This document shows, piece by piece, positions 18,936 to 28,315 of a DNA stretch of 64,000 nucleotides. The notes below the pieces were generated by a model. It had not been told where the DNA came from. It worked only from the letters and a program-made list of their open reading frames with translations, and did no database searches. This DNA comes from Bacillus rhizoplanae (GTDB lineage: Bacteria; Bacillota; Bacilli; Bacillales; Bacillaceae_G). Numbering within the stretch: the stretch's first letter is position 1; each line of letters begins with the position of its first letter. A program made the position numbers and the translations under genes. The DNA is taken from positions 186,001-250,000 of the forward strand of contig NZ_CAKJTI010000003.1 of assembly GCF_917563915.1 (NCBI RefSeq), read 5' to 3'.

Positions 18936-19436
18936 ATGTATCCTTGTCATCCTTGCTTCGGGGGAGCAGCACCTTTCGGGGGAGCAGTGGCACCTTTCGG
19001 GGGAGCAGCACCTTTCGGAGGAGCAGTGGCACCTTTCGGGGGAGCAGCACCTTTCGGGGGAGCAGTGGCACCAATTACAACAACACCTCCTATTGTGCAT
19101 CCGACAAAATGTTGTGTAACACACACATGCTCAAAAACGGTGGTCCCTCATATTCACCCAACACATATAAAACACGTTCATCATCAGGTAGTGCAATCTC
19201 AGCATTATTTCCCACAAACACACTCTGCTGCAAATGTTATATCCCCTGCTGATCCAGTGTATGTTGGTGGATTTGGTGGGTTTGGCCCAGGTGGTCCTCA
19301 AGTATCGCCACTTGGCCCAAATGTTGGCCCAAGTGTAAGTCCAGCAATGTTACCACCAGGCCCAAATGTTGGCCCAAGTGTAAGTCCAGCAATGTTACCA
19401 CCAAGCCCAAATGTTGGTGGCATGTTTAAAAAGTAA
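18936..19436 (+). CDS. cotD: Spore coat protein CotD
   Basis: Inner spore coat protein. The N-terminus contains six APFGG(A/AVA) units. The conserved middle is [20 protein letters not shown] followed by [14 protein letters not shown], the Cys/His-rich CotD core. Two copies of a [15 protein letters not shown] unit precede the end. ATG at 18936 follows GAGAGGAGAG. Both repeat blocks are nearly identical at DNA level (an [12 protein letters not shown] pair spans 39 bases), so length variants between strains are likely. Confidence 0.9.
   Translation: MYPCHPCFGGAAPFGGAVAPFGGAAPFGGAVAPFGGAAPFGGAVAPITTTPPIVHPTKCCVTHTCSKTVVPHIHPTHIKHVHHQVVQSQHYFPQTHSAANVISPADPVYVGGFGGFGPGGPQVSPLGPNVGPSVSPAMLPPGPNVGPSVSPAMLPPSPNVGGMFKK
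18960..19072 (+). repeat. In-frame tandem repeat in cotD
   Basis: Alternating blocks GGGGGAGCAGCACCTTTC and GGGGGAGCAGTGGCACCTTTC give about three copies of a 39-base unit, with one A for G change. The frame is kept throughout. Confidence 0.85.
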
Positions 19437-19443
19437 GTGTTAT

Positions 19444-19476
19444 GCTAGAACTAGCAAATTGCTAGTTCTTTTTTTG
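19444..19476 (+). terminator. cotD terminator
   Basis: CTAGAACTAGCAA and TTGCTAGTTC form a hairpin followed by seven T. Confidence 0.85.
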
Positions 19477-19497
19477 AAAAGAGAAGGGGCGTTTCAT

Positions 19498-20052
19498 ATG
19501 AAAGTTGTAGCTGTTACAGGATATAAGCCATTTGAATTAGGGATTTTTTCAAATGACCATCCTGGAATTTCTTACATAAAAAAAGCGATACATCAAAGGC
19601 TGCTTCCTTTGTTAGAAGAAGGATTAGAATGGGTTATAATTAGTGGACAATTAGGGGTAGAACTATGGACAGCCGAAGTTGTATTTGATTTGCAATTGGA
19701 ATATCCAGATTTGAAATTAGCTGTATTTACCCCTTTTTTAGATCAGGAAGAAAATTGGAAGGAAAACAATCGGGAGTATTATGAATGTATTCTCTCACAA
19801 GCAGATCACGTTGATAGTATAACGAAGCGGAAATATGAAAGCCCAGAACAATTCCGGCTAAAAAATCAATTTTTCATTGAAAAAAGTGATGCATTACTTG
19901 CTATGTATGATGAAGAGAAACCAGGAAGTCCTAAATACATCGTAGAAGCAGCGAAAAAAAAGGAAGAAGCCCAAAATTATCAATGTTATTTTATACTTTT
20001 TTCTGATTTACAAGATATAATAGAAGAAGAACAGTGGAATAAGGATATATGA
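19498..20052 (+). CDS. ypsA: YpsA family protein (SLOG/DUF1273)
   Basis: A 184-aa protein with the SLOG Rossmann-like fold marks: a hydrophobic first strand ([15 protein letters not shown]) and [16 protein letters not shown], the glycine-containing nucleotide-binding loop. In Firmicutes YpsA is linked to cell-division control and is encoded next to gpsB, as here. ATG at 19498 was chosen over an upstream TTG-type frame because GAGAAGGGGCG precedes it. Confidence 0.85.
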   Translation: MKVVAVTGYKPFELGIFSNDHPGISYIKKAIHQRLLPLLEEGLEWVIISGQLGVELWTAEVVFDLQLEYPDLKLAVFTPFLDQEENWKENNREYYECILSQADHVDSITKRKYESPEQFRLKNQFFIEKSDALLAMYDEEKPGSPKYIVEAAKKKEEAQNYQCYFILFSDLQDIIEEEQWNKDI

Positions 20053-20122
20053 TTGACAAAACGGACTGTTTCTGAAAAAATTTACTTAATGAAAGTTTTG
20101 GTAAAGACTTGAGGTGACCTAA

Positions 20123-20470
20123 ATGATTTCTGATAAAATTAAGTTAACAGCGAAAGATATTTTAGAAAAAGAGTTTAAAACGGGAATGCGAGGCTATCAA
20201 CAAGAAGAAGTAGATAAATTTTTAGACATGATTATTAAGGATTATGAAGCATTCCATAAAGAAATTGAACAATTACAGCAACAAAATTCACGTTTAAAGC
20301 AAGAATTGGAGCAACAAAAAGCAATGGCACAACAAGTACAATCTCAGCCAGCGCCAACTCCAGCTCCTGTTCCTACTCCGCAACCAGTTTACAATAATAC
20401 GAATACAGATATTTTAAAACGTCTGTCGAATTTGGAAAAAGCTGTGTTTGGAAGTAAATTGTACGAATAA
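20123..20470 (+). CDS. gpsB: Cell division regulator GpsB
   Basis: A DivIVA-like coiled-coil adaptor that couples PBP1 to the division site. The N-terminal membrane-binding domain contains [16 protein letters not shown] and [11 protein letters not shown] coiled coil of Glu/Gln/Leu follows (residues ~45-72). A Pro/Thr/Gln linker then leads to the short C-terminal hexamerisation domain ([15 protein letters not shown]). Length 115 aa. ponA, its known partner, lies in the same window. Confidence 0.93.
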   Translation: MISDKIKLTAKDILEKEFKTGMRGYQQEEVDKFLDMIIKDYEAFHKEIEQLQQQNSRLKQELEQQKAMAQQVQSQPAPTPAPVPTPQPVYNNTNTDILKRLSNLEKAVFGSKLYE

Positions 20471-20515
20471 TGGAAGCATCTAAATAAACTTGTAGCAATT
20501 TACATGCAAAAAACG

Positions 20516-20544
20516 TTGCAAAATATTTATGTTTCCACTATACT
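20516..20544 (+). promoter_or_regulatory. rnpB promoter
   Basis: TTGCAA (20516-20521), a 17-base spacer and TATACT (20539-20544) make a strong sigma A promoter, putting the start near 20551. Confidence 0.8.
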
Positions 20545-20550
20545 AATTCA

Positions 20551-20957
20551 TGTCATAACGTTTGGGTAATCGCTGCAACGCTTTGTTGTAGAGGAAAGTC
20601 CATGCTCGCACGACCTGAGATGGTCGTAGTGTTCGTGCCTAGCGAAGTCATAAGCTAGGGTATTCTGGCGTAAAGCTGGATTAACGGCAGGGAAAAAACC
20701 TAAGTCCATTGGATATGGTTTGACTACCTTTAAAGTGCCACAGTGACGAAGTCCCAGAAGAAATGATGGGAGTGGAACGAGGTAAACCCCACGAGCGAGA
20801 AACCCAAATATTGGTAGGGGAACTTTTCCTAAGGAAATGAACGATGGGAAAAGACAGATGCAATTGCTCTGTAGATAGATGATTGCCACCGGAGTACGAG
20901 GCGTGGGCCGTTTGCAGTACAAAGGTACAGAACATGGCTTACAGAACGTTATGAACC
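20551..20957 (+). ncRNA. rnpB: RNase P RNA, Bacillus (type B)
   Basis: Catalytic RNA of RNase P, which trims tRNA 5' ends. Conserved core blocks are intact: GGGTAATCGCTGCA, GAGGAAAGTCCATGCTCGCAC, GTGCCACAGTGACGAAGT, GGAACGAGGTAAACCCC-ACGAGCGAGAAACCC and ACATGGCTTACAGAACGTTATG. The 5' CATAACGTT pairs with the 3' end AACGTTATG (P1). About 400 nt, the expected size. Confidence 0.96.
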
Positions 20958-20973
20958 AATCATGAGTTTGTTC

Positions 20974-21006
20974 AGCTCTCCTTTGTAAGAGGAGGGCTTT
21001 TTATTT
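20974..21006 (+). terminator. rnpB terminator
   Basis: AGCTCTCCT and AGGAGGGCT with one G-T pair, followed by TTTTTATTT. Confidence 0.8.
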
Positions 21007-21157
21007 GTATTAATTTTTGGAATGTGAGTTAAAATGGTAAAGAAAGTTTTACAAATTTAATACAATTGAAGTGAAATAAAATGTTATGATTTTAACTGAT
21101 TAGCAGAGAACAGTTACTGCCAATGAGTGTTTGATTATATATATGAGGAGAATGGAA

Positions 21158-22294
21158 ATGGGAAAAGTTACTTTAATTGCAACTGCTGCAATGGGAATTG
21201 AAGCACTTGTTGCAAGAGAAGTTCGCAATCTCGGTTATGAATGCCAGGTAGATAATGGGAAAGTAACGTTTGAAGCGGACGAAAAAGCTATTTGTCGCAG
21301 TAATTTATGGCTCCGTACAGCGGATCGTGTGAAAATTAAAGTTGGTGAATTTAAGGCAACAACATTTGATGAATTATTTGAAAAAACAAAGGCGCTAAAT
21401 TGGGGGGATTATATTCCGGAAAATGGAGAATTCCCTGTTATCGGTAAATCAATTAAATCTACACTATTTAGTGTACCTGATTGTCAAAGTATCGTAAAAA
21501 AAGCAGTCGTTGAAAAATTAAAAAGTACATATAGACGCACAACATGGTTTGAAGAGAATGGCCCGCTATTTCGTATCGAAGTTGCGCTATTAAAAGATGT
21601 AGCAACGTTGACAATTGATGCAAGTGGTGTTGGGCTTCATAAGCGTGGATACCGCGTTGGACAAGGGGAAGCACCGTTAAAAGAAACATTGGCAGCTTCA
21701 TTAATTATGTTAACCAACTGGAAGCCAGATCGCCCGTTTGTAGATCCTTTTTGCGGTTCTGGAACGATTCCACTTGAAGCCGCATTAATTGGTCAAAATA
21801 TTGCTCCAGGCTTTAACCGTGATTTTGCTTCTGATGGATGGGGTTGGATTGGTAAACAAAATTGGGATGAAGCTCGTCAAGAAGTGGAAGACTTAGCCAA
21901 TTATGATCAACCGCTTCAAATTATCGGATCAGATATTGATCATCGTATGGTACAAGTTGCCCAAGATAATGCTGATGAAGTAGGGCTTGGTGATCTTATT
22001 ACATTTAAGCAAATGCAAGTAAAAGATTTTACAACAAAAGAGGAATATGGTTATGTTGTGACGAATCCTCCATACGGAGAGCGTTTAAGTGAAAAGCCTC
22101 TTGTTGAAAAAATGTATGCAGAGATGGGACAAGCATTCCGACCGCTGGATACTTGGTCTTTATATATATTAACAAGCCATCCAGAGTTTGAGAAATGGTA
22201 CGGCAAAGATGCATCAAAGAAACGAAAATTATTTAATGGATTTATTCGCACTGATTACTATCAGTATTTTGGCAAACGCCCGCCGCGTGATTAG
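21158..22294 (+). CDS. ypsC: THUMP-domain class I methyltransferase, RlmL-like (YpsC)
   Basis: Likely methylates a guanine N2 in 23S rRNA. Residues ~1-155 hold the ferredoxin-like and THUMP RNA-binding parts. The UPF0020 Rossmann methyltransferase follows with DPFCGSGTIPLEAAL (SAM-binding) and the catalytic TNPPYGERL (NPPY). Length 378 aa. ATG at 21158 is used because GAGGAGAATGGAA precedes it; several upstream in-frame starts exist. Substrate site is inferred from the family. Confidence 0.88.
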   Translation: MGKVTLIATAAMGIEALVAREVRNLGYECQVDNGKVTFEADEKAICRSNLWLRTADRVKIKVGEFKATTFDELFEKTKALNWGDYIPENGEFPVIGKSIKSTLFSVPDCQSIVKKAVVEKLKSTYRRTTWFEENGPLFRIEVALLKDVATLTIDASGVGLHKRGYRVGQGEAPLKETLAASLIMLTNWKPDRPFVDPFCGSGTIPLEAALIGQNIAPGFNRDFASDGWGWIGKQNWDEARQEVEDLANYDQPLQIIGSDIDHRMVQVAQDNADEVGLGDLITFKQMQVKDFTTKEEYGYVVTNPPYGERLSEKPLVEKMYAEMGQAFRPLDTWSLYILTSHPEFEKWYGKDASKKRKLFNGFIRTDYYQYFGKRPPRD

Positions 22295-22357
22295 TATAAA
22301 ATTTCTTTAGAACGCATATACTTGCTATTATGCGATAATCTAAAGGAGGAAGCGCTA

Positions 22358-22543
22358 ATGGATGGTTTGCAATTTTCTATGATTCAAAAGGCTATTCATC
22401 GAACGTATGATGAATTAGAAAAAGAAGTAAACCTTCACGGCGTAGCGGATCATGAATTACAAAGAGCACGTGAAGAATATTTATCAGCTTTATCACATGA
22501 AACATTAATTGATAAACGGTATTTAAAATCATTGATAGAGTAG
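22358..22543 (+). CDS. Conserved 61-aa protein, function unknown
   Basis: A small acidic helical protein (MDGLQFSMIQKAIHRTYDEL...) with an excellent AAAGGAGGAAG site before ATG at 22358. It lies between ypsC and ypvA and is followed by its own terminator. No motif recognised. Confidence 0.65.
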   Translation: MDGLQFSMIQKAIHRTYDELEKEVNLHGVADHELQRAREEYLSALSHETLIDKRYLKSLIE

Positions 22544-22545
22544 AG

Positions 22546-22577
22546 AAGTTTTCCTGCAACTAGGAAAACTTTTTTCG
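22546..22577 (+). terminator. Terminator after the 61-aa gene
   Basis: AAGTTTTCCT and AGGAAAACTT pair, followed by TTTT. Confidence 0.8.
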
Positions 22578-22676
22578 CTCGTTTGTTATGTAAGCAACAA
22601 GAAAACAGCAACTGCTCTTTTTATGAGTGGTTGCTCTGTCTTTTTTATATAGAAATTATGTAGTTGGAGGAATACG

Positions 22677-24617
22677 ATGTTTACGAAGCAAAAGCTGCCA
22701 TTTGAAGTGGGGAAACAAGATAATTTTTTCGACAAGTTAAATGAGTGGATTGGAGACGTATTTTACGACATTTTACCAGAAAAGGGATTTGAGGAGCGTG
22801 ACGAGCAAATTTTTATGGCGTTCCAATTAGAACGAGCATTTCAAGAGAAGAAAGTAATGTTTGCTGAAGCGGGTGTTGGGACAGGAAAGACGATTGTATA
22901 CCTTCTTTATGCGATTTGTTATGCACGTTATACAGGGAAGCCAGCTATTATTGCTTGTGCGGACGAAACGTTGATTGAGCAGCTCGTGAAAGAAGAAGGG
23001 GACATTGCTAAATTATCAGAAGCATTAGGATTATCTGTCGATGTACGTTTGGCAAAATCAATGGATAATTACCTATGTTTACGTAAACTTGAAGATGTAA
23101 TGAGTGGACGAGCTCCGGAAGTGATTGAAGATTTATATTATGAATTGCCTCAATTCGTATTTGATCATGGAACAATGCAAAACTTTACTCATTACGGCGA
23201 TCGAAAAGAATTTCCGTTATTAAACGATGAAGAATGGTCTAAAGTATCTTGGGACTTTTTCCAGGATTGTTTCACATGTGAGTCTCGTCATCGCTGTGGA
23301 CAAACATTATCTCGTGAACATTATCGTAAAGCAGCAGATTTAATTATTTGTTCGCAAGATTTCTACATGGATCATATTTGGACGTATGATGCACGTAAAC
23401 GTGAAGGACAAATGCCATTGTTACCGGAAAGTAGCTGCGTTGTCTTCGATGAAGGGCATCTTGTAGAATATGCAGCGCAAAAAGCACTTACGTATCGTTT
23501 AAAACAAACAATGATGGAACAACTTTTAACAAGATTACTGCAAAATGATATTCGCGAAGAGTTCGCTCATTTAGTAGAAGAAACAATTTGGCAAACGGAA
23601 CAGTTCTTTGAAGCGCTAAAAGAAAGTAAGAAAGAAATTGCTGGTTCTGACCGTTTAGAAATTCGATTAACAGAAAAAGTAACGACAGAGGCAAAGCGAT
23701 TATATGCAAAAATTTCTGAAGTTGGCGACGCGCTTGTTTTTGAAAGTGAAATGCACACAGTAAACACATACGATTTAAATATTGTTGACGAACATTTAGA
23801 TGTATTAGAGCATTCATTACGATTGTTCATGCATGAGAAAAATGTAATTACGTGGGGAGAAGAAGGTGATGGTGCCTTTACGCTTGTTATTATGCCGCGT
23901 GCTGTAGAAGAAGTGCTGCAAGAAAAAGTATTCTCCAAAAAAATTCCGTACATCTTCTCATCTGCGACATTATCAGAAAACAATTCATTTGCATTTACTG
24001 CAAATAGTTTAGGGGTAAAAGATTATTTATCATTCTCAGTTGCTTCCCCGTTTGAATATGAAGAGCAGATGAAAGTGTACTTACCGACATATGCAAAAGC
24101 GAACGAATGGGAAAGAAAATGTCAGTATGCATTAGAAGAAATTCAAAAAACAAATGGACGCACATTGATTCTATTCCGTACAAAACAAGAATTAATAGCA
24201 TTTAAAGAATATGTAGGGAAAGAACAAATGTCAGTACCGTTTTTATATGAAGGAGATCAAGAGATTAGTCAGCTTGTTTCTCGTTTCCAAAATGAAGAGG
24301 AAACGGTATTATGTGCAGTTCATTTATGGGAAGGTTTAGATATTCCAGGTTCTTCGTTATCTCACGTTATTATTTGGTCGCTTCCATTCCCTCCAAATGA
24401 TCCTGTATTTGAAGCGAAGCGCAAGCACGTAAATGATCCGTTTTGGGATGTTGATGTACCATATATGATTTTACGCCTTCGTCAAGGAATTGGGCGTTTA
24501 ATTCGTACGAGTGAAGATAAAGGATATATTTCGTTATTCTTATCAGAAGGTGAGAATGAGAAAGTAGTAGAAGCTGTTAAACAAGTTCTCCCAGTAGAAG
24601 GGGAAATATTACAATAA
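22677..24617 (+). CDS. ypvA: YpvA, XPD/DinG-like DNA helicase
   Basis: A superfamily 2 helicase of 646 aa without the exonuclease domain found in DinG. Walker A is EAGVGTGKT (~residue 66), the DEAH-like motif reads FDEGHLVE, and the C-terminal motifs are HLWEGLDIPGSS and RQGIGRLIRT. Between motifs I and II, YLCLRK and DCFTCESRHRCGQ give the cysteine set expected for an XPD-type 4Fe-4S cluster. DEGH instead of DEAH is notable. GTTGGAGGAATACG precedes ATG. Probable role in DNA repair; the substrate is unknown. Confidence 0.85.
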   Translation: MFTKQKLPFEVGKQDNFFDKLNEWIGDVFYDILPEKGFEERDEQIFMAFQLERAFQEKKVMFAEAGVGTGKTIVYLLYAICYARYTGKPAIIACADETLIEQLVKEEGDIAKLSEALGLSVDVRLAKSMDNYLCLRKLEDVMSGRAPEVIEDLYYELPQFVFDHGTMQNFTHYGDRKEFPLLNDEEWSKVSWDFFQDCFTCESRHRCGQTLSREHYRKAADLIICSQDFYMDHIWTYDARKREGQMPLLPESSCVVFDEGHLVEYAAQKALTYRLKQTMMEQLLTRLLQNDIREEFAHLVEETIWQTEQFFEALKESKKEIAGSDRLEIRLTEKVTTEAKRLYAKISEVGDALVFESEMHTVNTYDLNIVDEHLDVLEHSLRLFMHEKNVITWGEEGDGAFTLVIMPRAVEEVLQEKVFSKKIPYIFSSATLSENNSFAFTANSLGVKDYLSFSVASPFEYEEQMKVYLPTYAKANEWERKCQYALEEIQKTNGRTLILFRTKQELIAFKEYVGKEQMSVPFLYEGDQEISQLVSRFQNEEETVLCAVHLWEGLDIPGSSLSHVIIWSLPFPPNDPVFEAKRKHVNDPFWDVDVPYMILRLRQGIGRLIRTSEDKGYISLFLSEGENEKVVEAVKQVLPVEGEILQ

Positions 24618-24645
24618 GCTTGGCGTATGCCAAGCTTATTTATAT
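24616..24645 (+). terminator. ypvA terminator
   Basis: TAAGCTTGGC and GCCAAGCTTA form a perfect hairpin that includes the stop codon, followed by TTTATA. Confidence 0.7.
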
Positions 24646-24707
24646 ATAAGAGGAATTTGCGCATTTGTGTTGAATTAAAGTGAAGTAGGAAAAGGAGGGT
24701 CTTGAAT

Positions 24708-26225
24708 ATGACGGCAGTTACATATGAAATTGAAAAAGAGTTTCTAGCTTTTATAAAGAAAATGATGAATTATGAGGAAGCGCTAAACCTTATATTTTGG
24801 GATTTACGCACAGGTGCGCCCAAAAACGGTGTAGATCAACGTTCTGAAGTAATTGGTATGCTTTCGGCAGAAGTGTTCGATATGTCAACTTCTAAAGAGA
24901 TGGAGGCCTATTTAATAGGGTTAGAAGAGTTAATTGCAGAAGGAAAACTCTCAGATGTGACAAGAAAAACTGTAGAAGAGTGCCGAAAAGAATATGATCG
25001 AAATAAGAAAATTCCAAAGAATGAATATGAAGAATTTGTAAAACTACAGGCAAAAGCAGAAAGTGTGTGGGAAGAAGCACGCGAAAAATCTGATTTTGAA
25101 ATGTTCCGTCCATACTTAGAAAAAATTGTTGAATTTAAAAAGAAGTTTATTACATATTGGGGTTATGAAACATACAAGTATAATACATTATTAGATATGT
25201 ACGAACCTGGTGTAACAGTAGAAGTATTAGACCGCGTATTTGGACAATTACGTGAGCGCATTGTTCCGCTTGTTGGAGAAATTGCTAACGCAAATAAAAT
25301 GTTGCAAACGGAAGCTTTAAGTAAACATTTTTCCAAAGAGCAGCAAAAACAATTTAGCTTACAACTATTAAAGCAATTGGATTATAATTTTGATGCAGGA
25401 CGCTTAGACGAAACTGTACACCCATTTGCAATTACATTAAATCGTGGTGATGTCCGCATTACAACACGCTATGATGAAAATGATTTCCGCATGGCAGTAT
25501 TTGGAACAGTTCATGAATGCGGTCATGCAGTGTATGAGCAAAATATTTCAAAAGAGTTAGAAGATACACCGCTCTGTGATGGCACATCTATGGGTATTCA
25601 TGAATCACAATCTTTATTCTTTGAGAACTTTATTGGTCGCAATAAGTCGTTCTGGAAAAAGAATTATGATCTATTAAAACAATATACAGATGGTCAATTT
25701 AATAGTTTATCTGTAGATGAGTTTTACGATGCAATTAATGAATCGAAACCATCTTTCATTCGTATCGAAGCGGATGAATTAACGTACCCACTTCATGTGA
25801 TGGTTCGTTATGAAATTGAAAAAGAATTATTTGATGGAACATTAGAAGTAAAAGACTTACCATCTGTTTGGAACGAAAAAATGAAGAACTACCTAGGAAT
25901 CCGTCCGGAAAATGACGCACAAGGTGTACTGCAAGATGTACACTGGGCTGGTGGAGATTTCGGATACTTCCCATCATATGCGCTCGGTTACATGTATGCA
26001 GCACAATTCAAGCATAAGATGCTAGAAGATATTCCAAATTTTGATGAACTATTAGAAGAAGGAAATGTTGCACCAATTCGTGAATGGTTAACAAAAAATA
26101 TTCACCGATATGGAAAAATGAAAAAACCGTTAGAAATTTTGCAAGATGTAACGGGTGAAGGATTAAATGCGAACTATTTAGCGGATTATTTGGAAGGGAA
26201 ATATAAAGGAATTTACGAATTATAA
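24708..26225 (+). CDS. ypwA: M32 family metallocarboxypeptidase
   Basis: Zinc carboxypeptidase of the Taq type that trims C-terminal residues from peptides. The active-site HExxH is HECGHA (~residue 264) followed by the third ligand in HESQSLFFENFIGR. The family signatures DVRITTRYDEND and ESKPSFIRIEADELTYPLH are also present. Length 505 aa. ATG at 24708 lies after AAAGGAGGGTC. Cytosolic: no signal peptide. Confidence 0.93.
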   Translation: MTAVTYEIEKEFLAFIKKMMNYEEALNLIFWDLRTGAPKNGVDQRSEVIGMLSAEVFDMSTSKEMEAYLIGLEELIAEGKLSDVTRKTVEECRKEYDRNKKIPKNEYEEFVKLQAKAESVWEEAREKSDFEMFRPYLEKIVEFKKKFITYWGYETYKYNTLLDMYEPGVTVEVLDRVFGQLRERIVPLVGEIANANKMLQTEALSKHFSKEQQKQFSLQLLKQLDYNFDAGRLDETVHPFAITLNRGDVRITTRYDENDFRMAVFGTVHECGHAVYEQNISKELEDTPLCDGTSMGIHESQSLFFENFIGRNKSFWKKNYDLLKQYTDGQFNSLSVDEFYDAINESKPSFIRIEADELTYPLHVMVRYEIEKELFDGTLEVKDLPSVWNEKMKNYLGIRPENDAQGVLQDVHWAGGDFGYFPSYALGYMYAAQFKHKMLEDIPNFDELLEEGNVAPIREWLTKNIHRYGKMKKPLEILQDVTGEGLNANYLADYLEGKYKGIYEL

Positions 26226-26229
26226 GAGA

Positions 26230-26268
26230 GAAAACGAGCTATTTATTGTAGCTCGTTTTCTTTTTAGA
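26230..26268 (+). terminator. ypwA terminator
   Basis: GAAAACGAGCTA and TAGCTCGTTTTC form a perfect stem over ATTTATTG, with TTTTT after it. Confidence 0.85.
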
Positions 26269-26542
26269 GTTGATCGGGATTGGAAATATTATTTTTAATG
26301 CAATCGTTAGCCGTAGATTTTAAAGAAAATATAGTTTTCTCGATACTGTGGGGGAAATCTTCAAGGTTTCCCTCTATTTCAATTGTATCTTTGCTTAAAT
26401 CAATAGAGATTGTCAGTATAATTTTTCCGCTTTTCACATCAATAATGTCTATAGTAAATAGTTTATTTACTAGGTCGATATCGATAAATTTGTATTGATA
26501 TGTAAGTTCCAATTTAGAATAACTTGTATATTTATTTCTCAT
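26264..26542 (-). CDS. Hypothetical 92-aa protein
   Basis: Encoded against ypwA, starting with MRNKYTSY behind GGAAGTGCA; an upstream in-frame Met would extend it by 15 residues without a ribosome site. It alternates hydrophobic and charged residues like a beta sheet (FTIDIIDVKSGKIILTISID). No signal peptide or family is recognised. Confidence 0.5.
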   Translation of the reverse strand: MRNKYTSYSKLELTYQYKFIDIDLVNKLFTIDIIDVKSGKIILTISIDLSKDTIEIEGNLEDFPHSIEKTIFSLKSTANDCIKNNISNPDQL

Positions 26543-26628
26543 TGCACTTCCTTCATACACGTATATTATAGAGTACATTCGCAGCAAGTAATGAGAATTC
26601 CTTCAACGTGTACCATTATTGAATGAAA

Positions 26629-26661
26629 AAGCAGAGGAGCTAAAAAAGCACCTCTGCTTGC
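26629..26661 (-). terminator. Oxidase operon terminator
   Basis: AAGCAGAGGTGC/AGCTCCTCTGCTT hairpin on the minus strand, ending in TTTTTC, just after the subunit I stop. Confidence 0.7.
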
Positions 26662-26665
26662 TATA

Positions 26666-28315
26666 TTACCAGAATTTAAAACCTTTCGAACCTGGCGGTG
26701 CATTTTGAATCATATCCATAAATGGAATGGTATATGCGAATAAAATAAGCAGTGCTGTAATTCCAAGCCATAGTTTCCAATTTTCAAAGACAATTGGCGG
26801 TTGATCAGACGCATCAGATACTTCTCCAACCGGAAATTCAGTGTGCCCTTTTGGTGCAAAGAAAGCAAGATCTAAAAAGATAATGATTGCTAATATAATG
26901 CCGACAAATAAGATTGTTCCTCCGACTGCTTGTGCAATTTGATACGGTATCCACTCAATAGCTTGCGGTGCATTTCCATATGTGGAAAAAGAAGAGCGGC
27001 GCGGAGCTCCTAATAGTCCAGCAAAGTGCATCCCAGCAGACATGAAGAACATTCCAAGTGCCCATACACAAGTTTGAATCATCGCAAGGCGATTCATTTC
27101 TTTTGTCATAACACGTCCTGTTAAGTGGGGGATAAGCCAATAGCCAATGCCGAAAAATGTTAGTACAACAGATGTGGCTAACGTTAAGTGAAAGTGTCCT
27201 GTTATCCAGATTGTATTATGAACTACTTGGTTTAATTGGTGGCTTGCATTCACAAGTCCTCCTGCCCCGGCTGGAATGAACATAAGCATTCCGACGAACG
27301 GTGCAAAGAATCTAGCATCGGACCATGGAAGCATACGCAGCCAGCCGAATAGTCCGGTTGCTCCTTTTGAGCGGCCATATTGCTCAAATGATGCAAATAG
27401 AGAGAATGCTGTCATTAATGAAGGGATGATAACCATGAATGTTAAGGTGACCTGTAAAAATTTCCACCCTGGGTCAATACCTGGTTCTGTTAATTGATGG
27501 TGAAATCCAACCGGAACAGAAAACAATAAGAATAAAATAAACGATAAACGAGCAAGTGAATCACTAAAAATTTTTCCGCCAATAATCTTTGGAATAATGA
27601 CATACCATGCCATGTAGGCAGGGAGAAGCCAAAAATATACGAGTGGATGGCCGAAGTACCAAAATAATGTTCGGCTAACAAGGACATCAATTTTATCAAC
27701 GATGCCTAAGCTCCAAGGAATAAATTGTACGAGTGCTGTTGCAGCAACGCCAAGAGTGGCAACGAGCCAAAGCAGCATTGTAATAACAGCCATGAAGCTA
27801 AGTAATGGACCGGTTTTTCCTTTGTTTTGCTTTTTCCATGTGCGATAATGAGCAAACATTGCAAAGCCGCTAAACCAACTGCCGACAACAACGAGAGTAA
27901 GACCGATATAAAAACCAGGGTGAGCTTTTAACGGAGCATAAAATGTATAGAGAACAGTAGCTTTATTTAATAGTATAAAAATAGCAGTGATGGTTGTTCC
28001 AATCGTCATAAGCCAAAAACCAATCCAGCCTGTTGTTCGTACTCCTTTTGAAAGAGTCCCAGTAGTTTTGCTCATACAAGCAAACAAAAAGCCGATAATA
28101 AAAAATGTTGTTAATACGAGGCCAAGTAACACGCCATGTGTTGTTAGTACTTGATAATAACCAATTCCAGCTGGAAGATTAAATTTTCCAGATCGGACAA
28201 GTACTTGCAGTAACCCGCATACCCCTCCTAAAAATAGAGCGATAAATGCAACATGTATATGAGCCATCGCAAGTTTGGCATCTTTTTTATATATTTTATC
28301 TTGAACATGTATCAT
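26666..28315 (-). CDS. cbaA: ba3-type cytochrome c oxidase subunit I
   Basis: Heme-copper oxidase catalytic subunit, 549 aa, with about 13 membrane helices. The CuB/heme ligand region is WYFGHPLVYFWLLPAYMAWY (His-Pro-x-Val-Tyr) and the later ligands appear in HNTIWITGHFHLTLATS. An early THGVLLGLV helix carries a further heme His. The short CuA subunit next to it and the small third ORF match the ba3/b(o/a)3 (type B) class, so the symbol follows the Geobacillus genes by analogy. It overlaps subunit II by four bases. Confidence 0.88.
   Translation of the reverse strand: MIHVQDKIYKKDAKLAMAHIHVAFIALFLGGVCGLLQVLVRSGKFNLPAGIGYYQVLTTHGVLLGLVLTTFFIIGFLFACMSKTTGTLSKGVRTTGWIGFWLMTIGTTITAIFILLNKATVLYTFYAPLKAHPGFYIGLTLVVVGSWFSGFAMFAHYRTWKKQNKGKTGPLLSFMAVITMLLWLVATLGVAATALVQFIPWSLGIVDKIDVLVSRTLFWYFGHPLVYFWLLPAYMAWYVIIPKIIGGKIFSDSLARLSFILFLLFSVPVGFHHQLTEPGIDPGWKFLQVTLTFMVIIPSLMTAFSLFASFEQYGRSKGATGLFGWLRMLPWSDARFFAPFVGMLMFIPAGAGGLVNASHQLNQVVHNTIWITGHFHLTLATSVVLTFFGIGYWLIPHLTGRVMTKEMNRLAMIQTCVWALGMFFMSAGMHFAGLLGAPRRSSFSTYGNAPQAIEWIPYQIAQAVGGTILFVGIILAIIIFLDLAFFAPKGHTEFPVGEVSDASDQPPIVFENWKLWLGITALLILFAYTIPFMDMIQNAPPGSKGFKFW

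Noticed and set aside
18960-19072. Tandem repeats as a possible CRISPR array
   Set aside because: The repeats are contiguous, in frame and code for APFGG units of CotD; there are no spacers.
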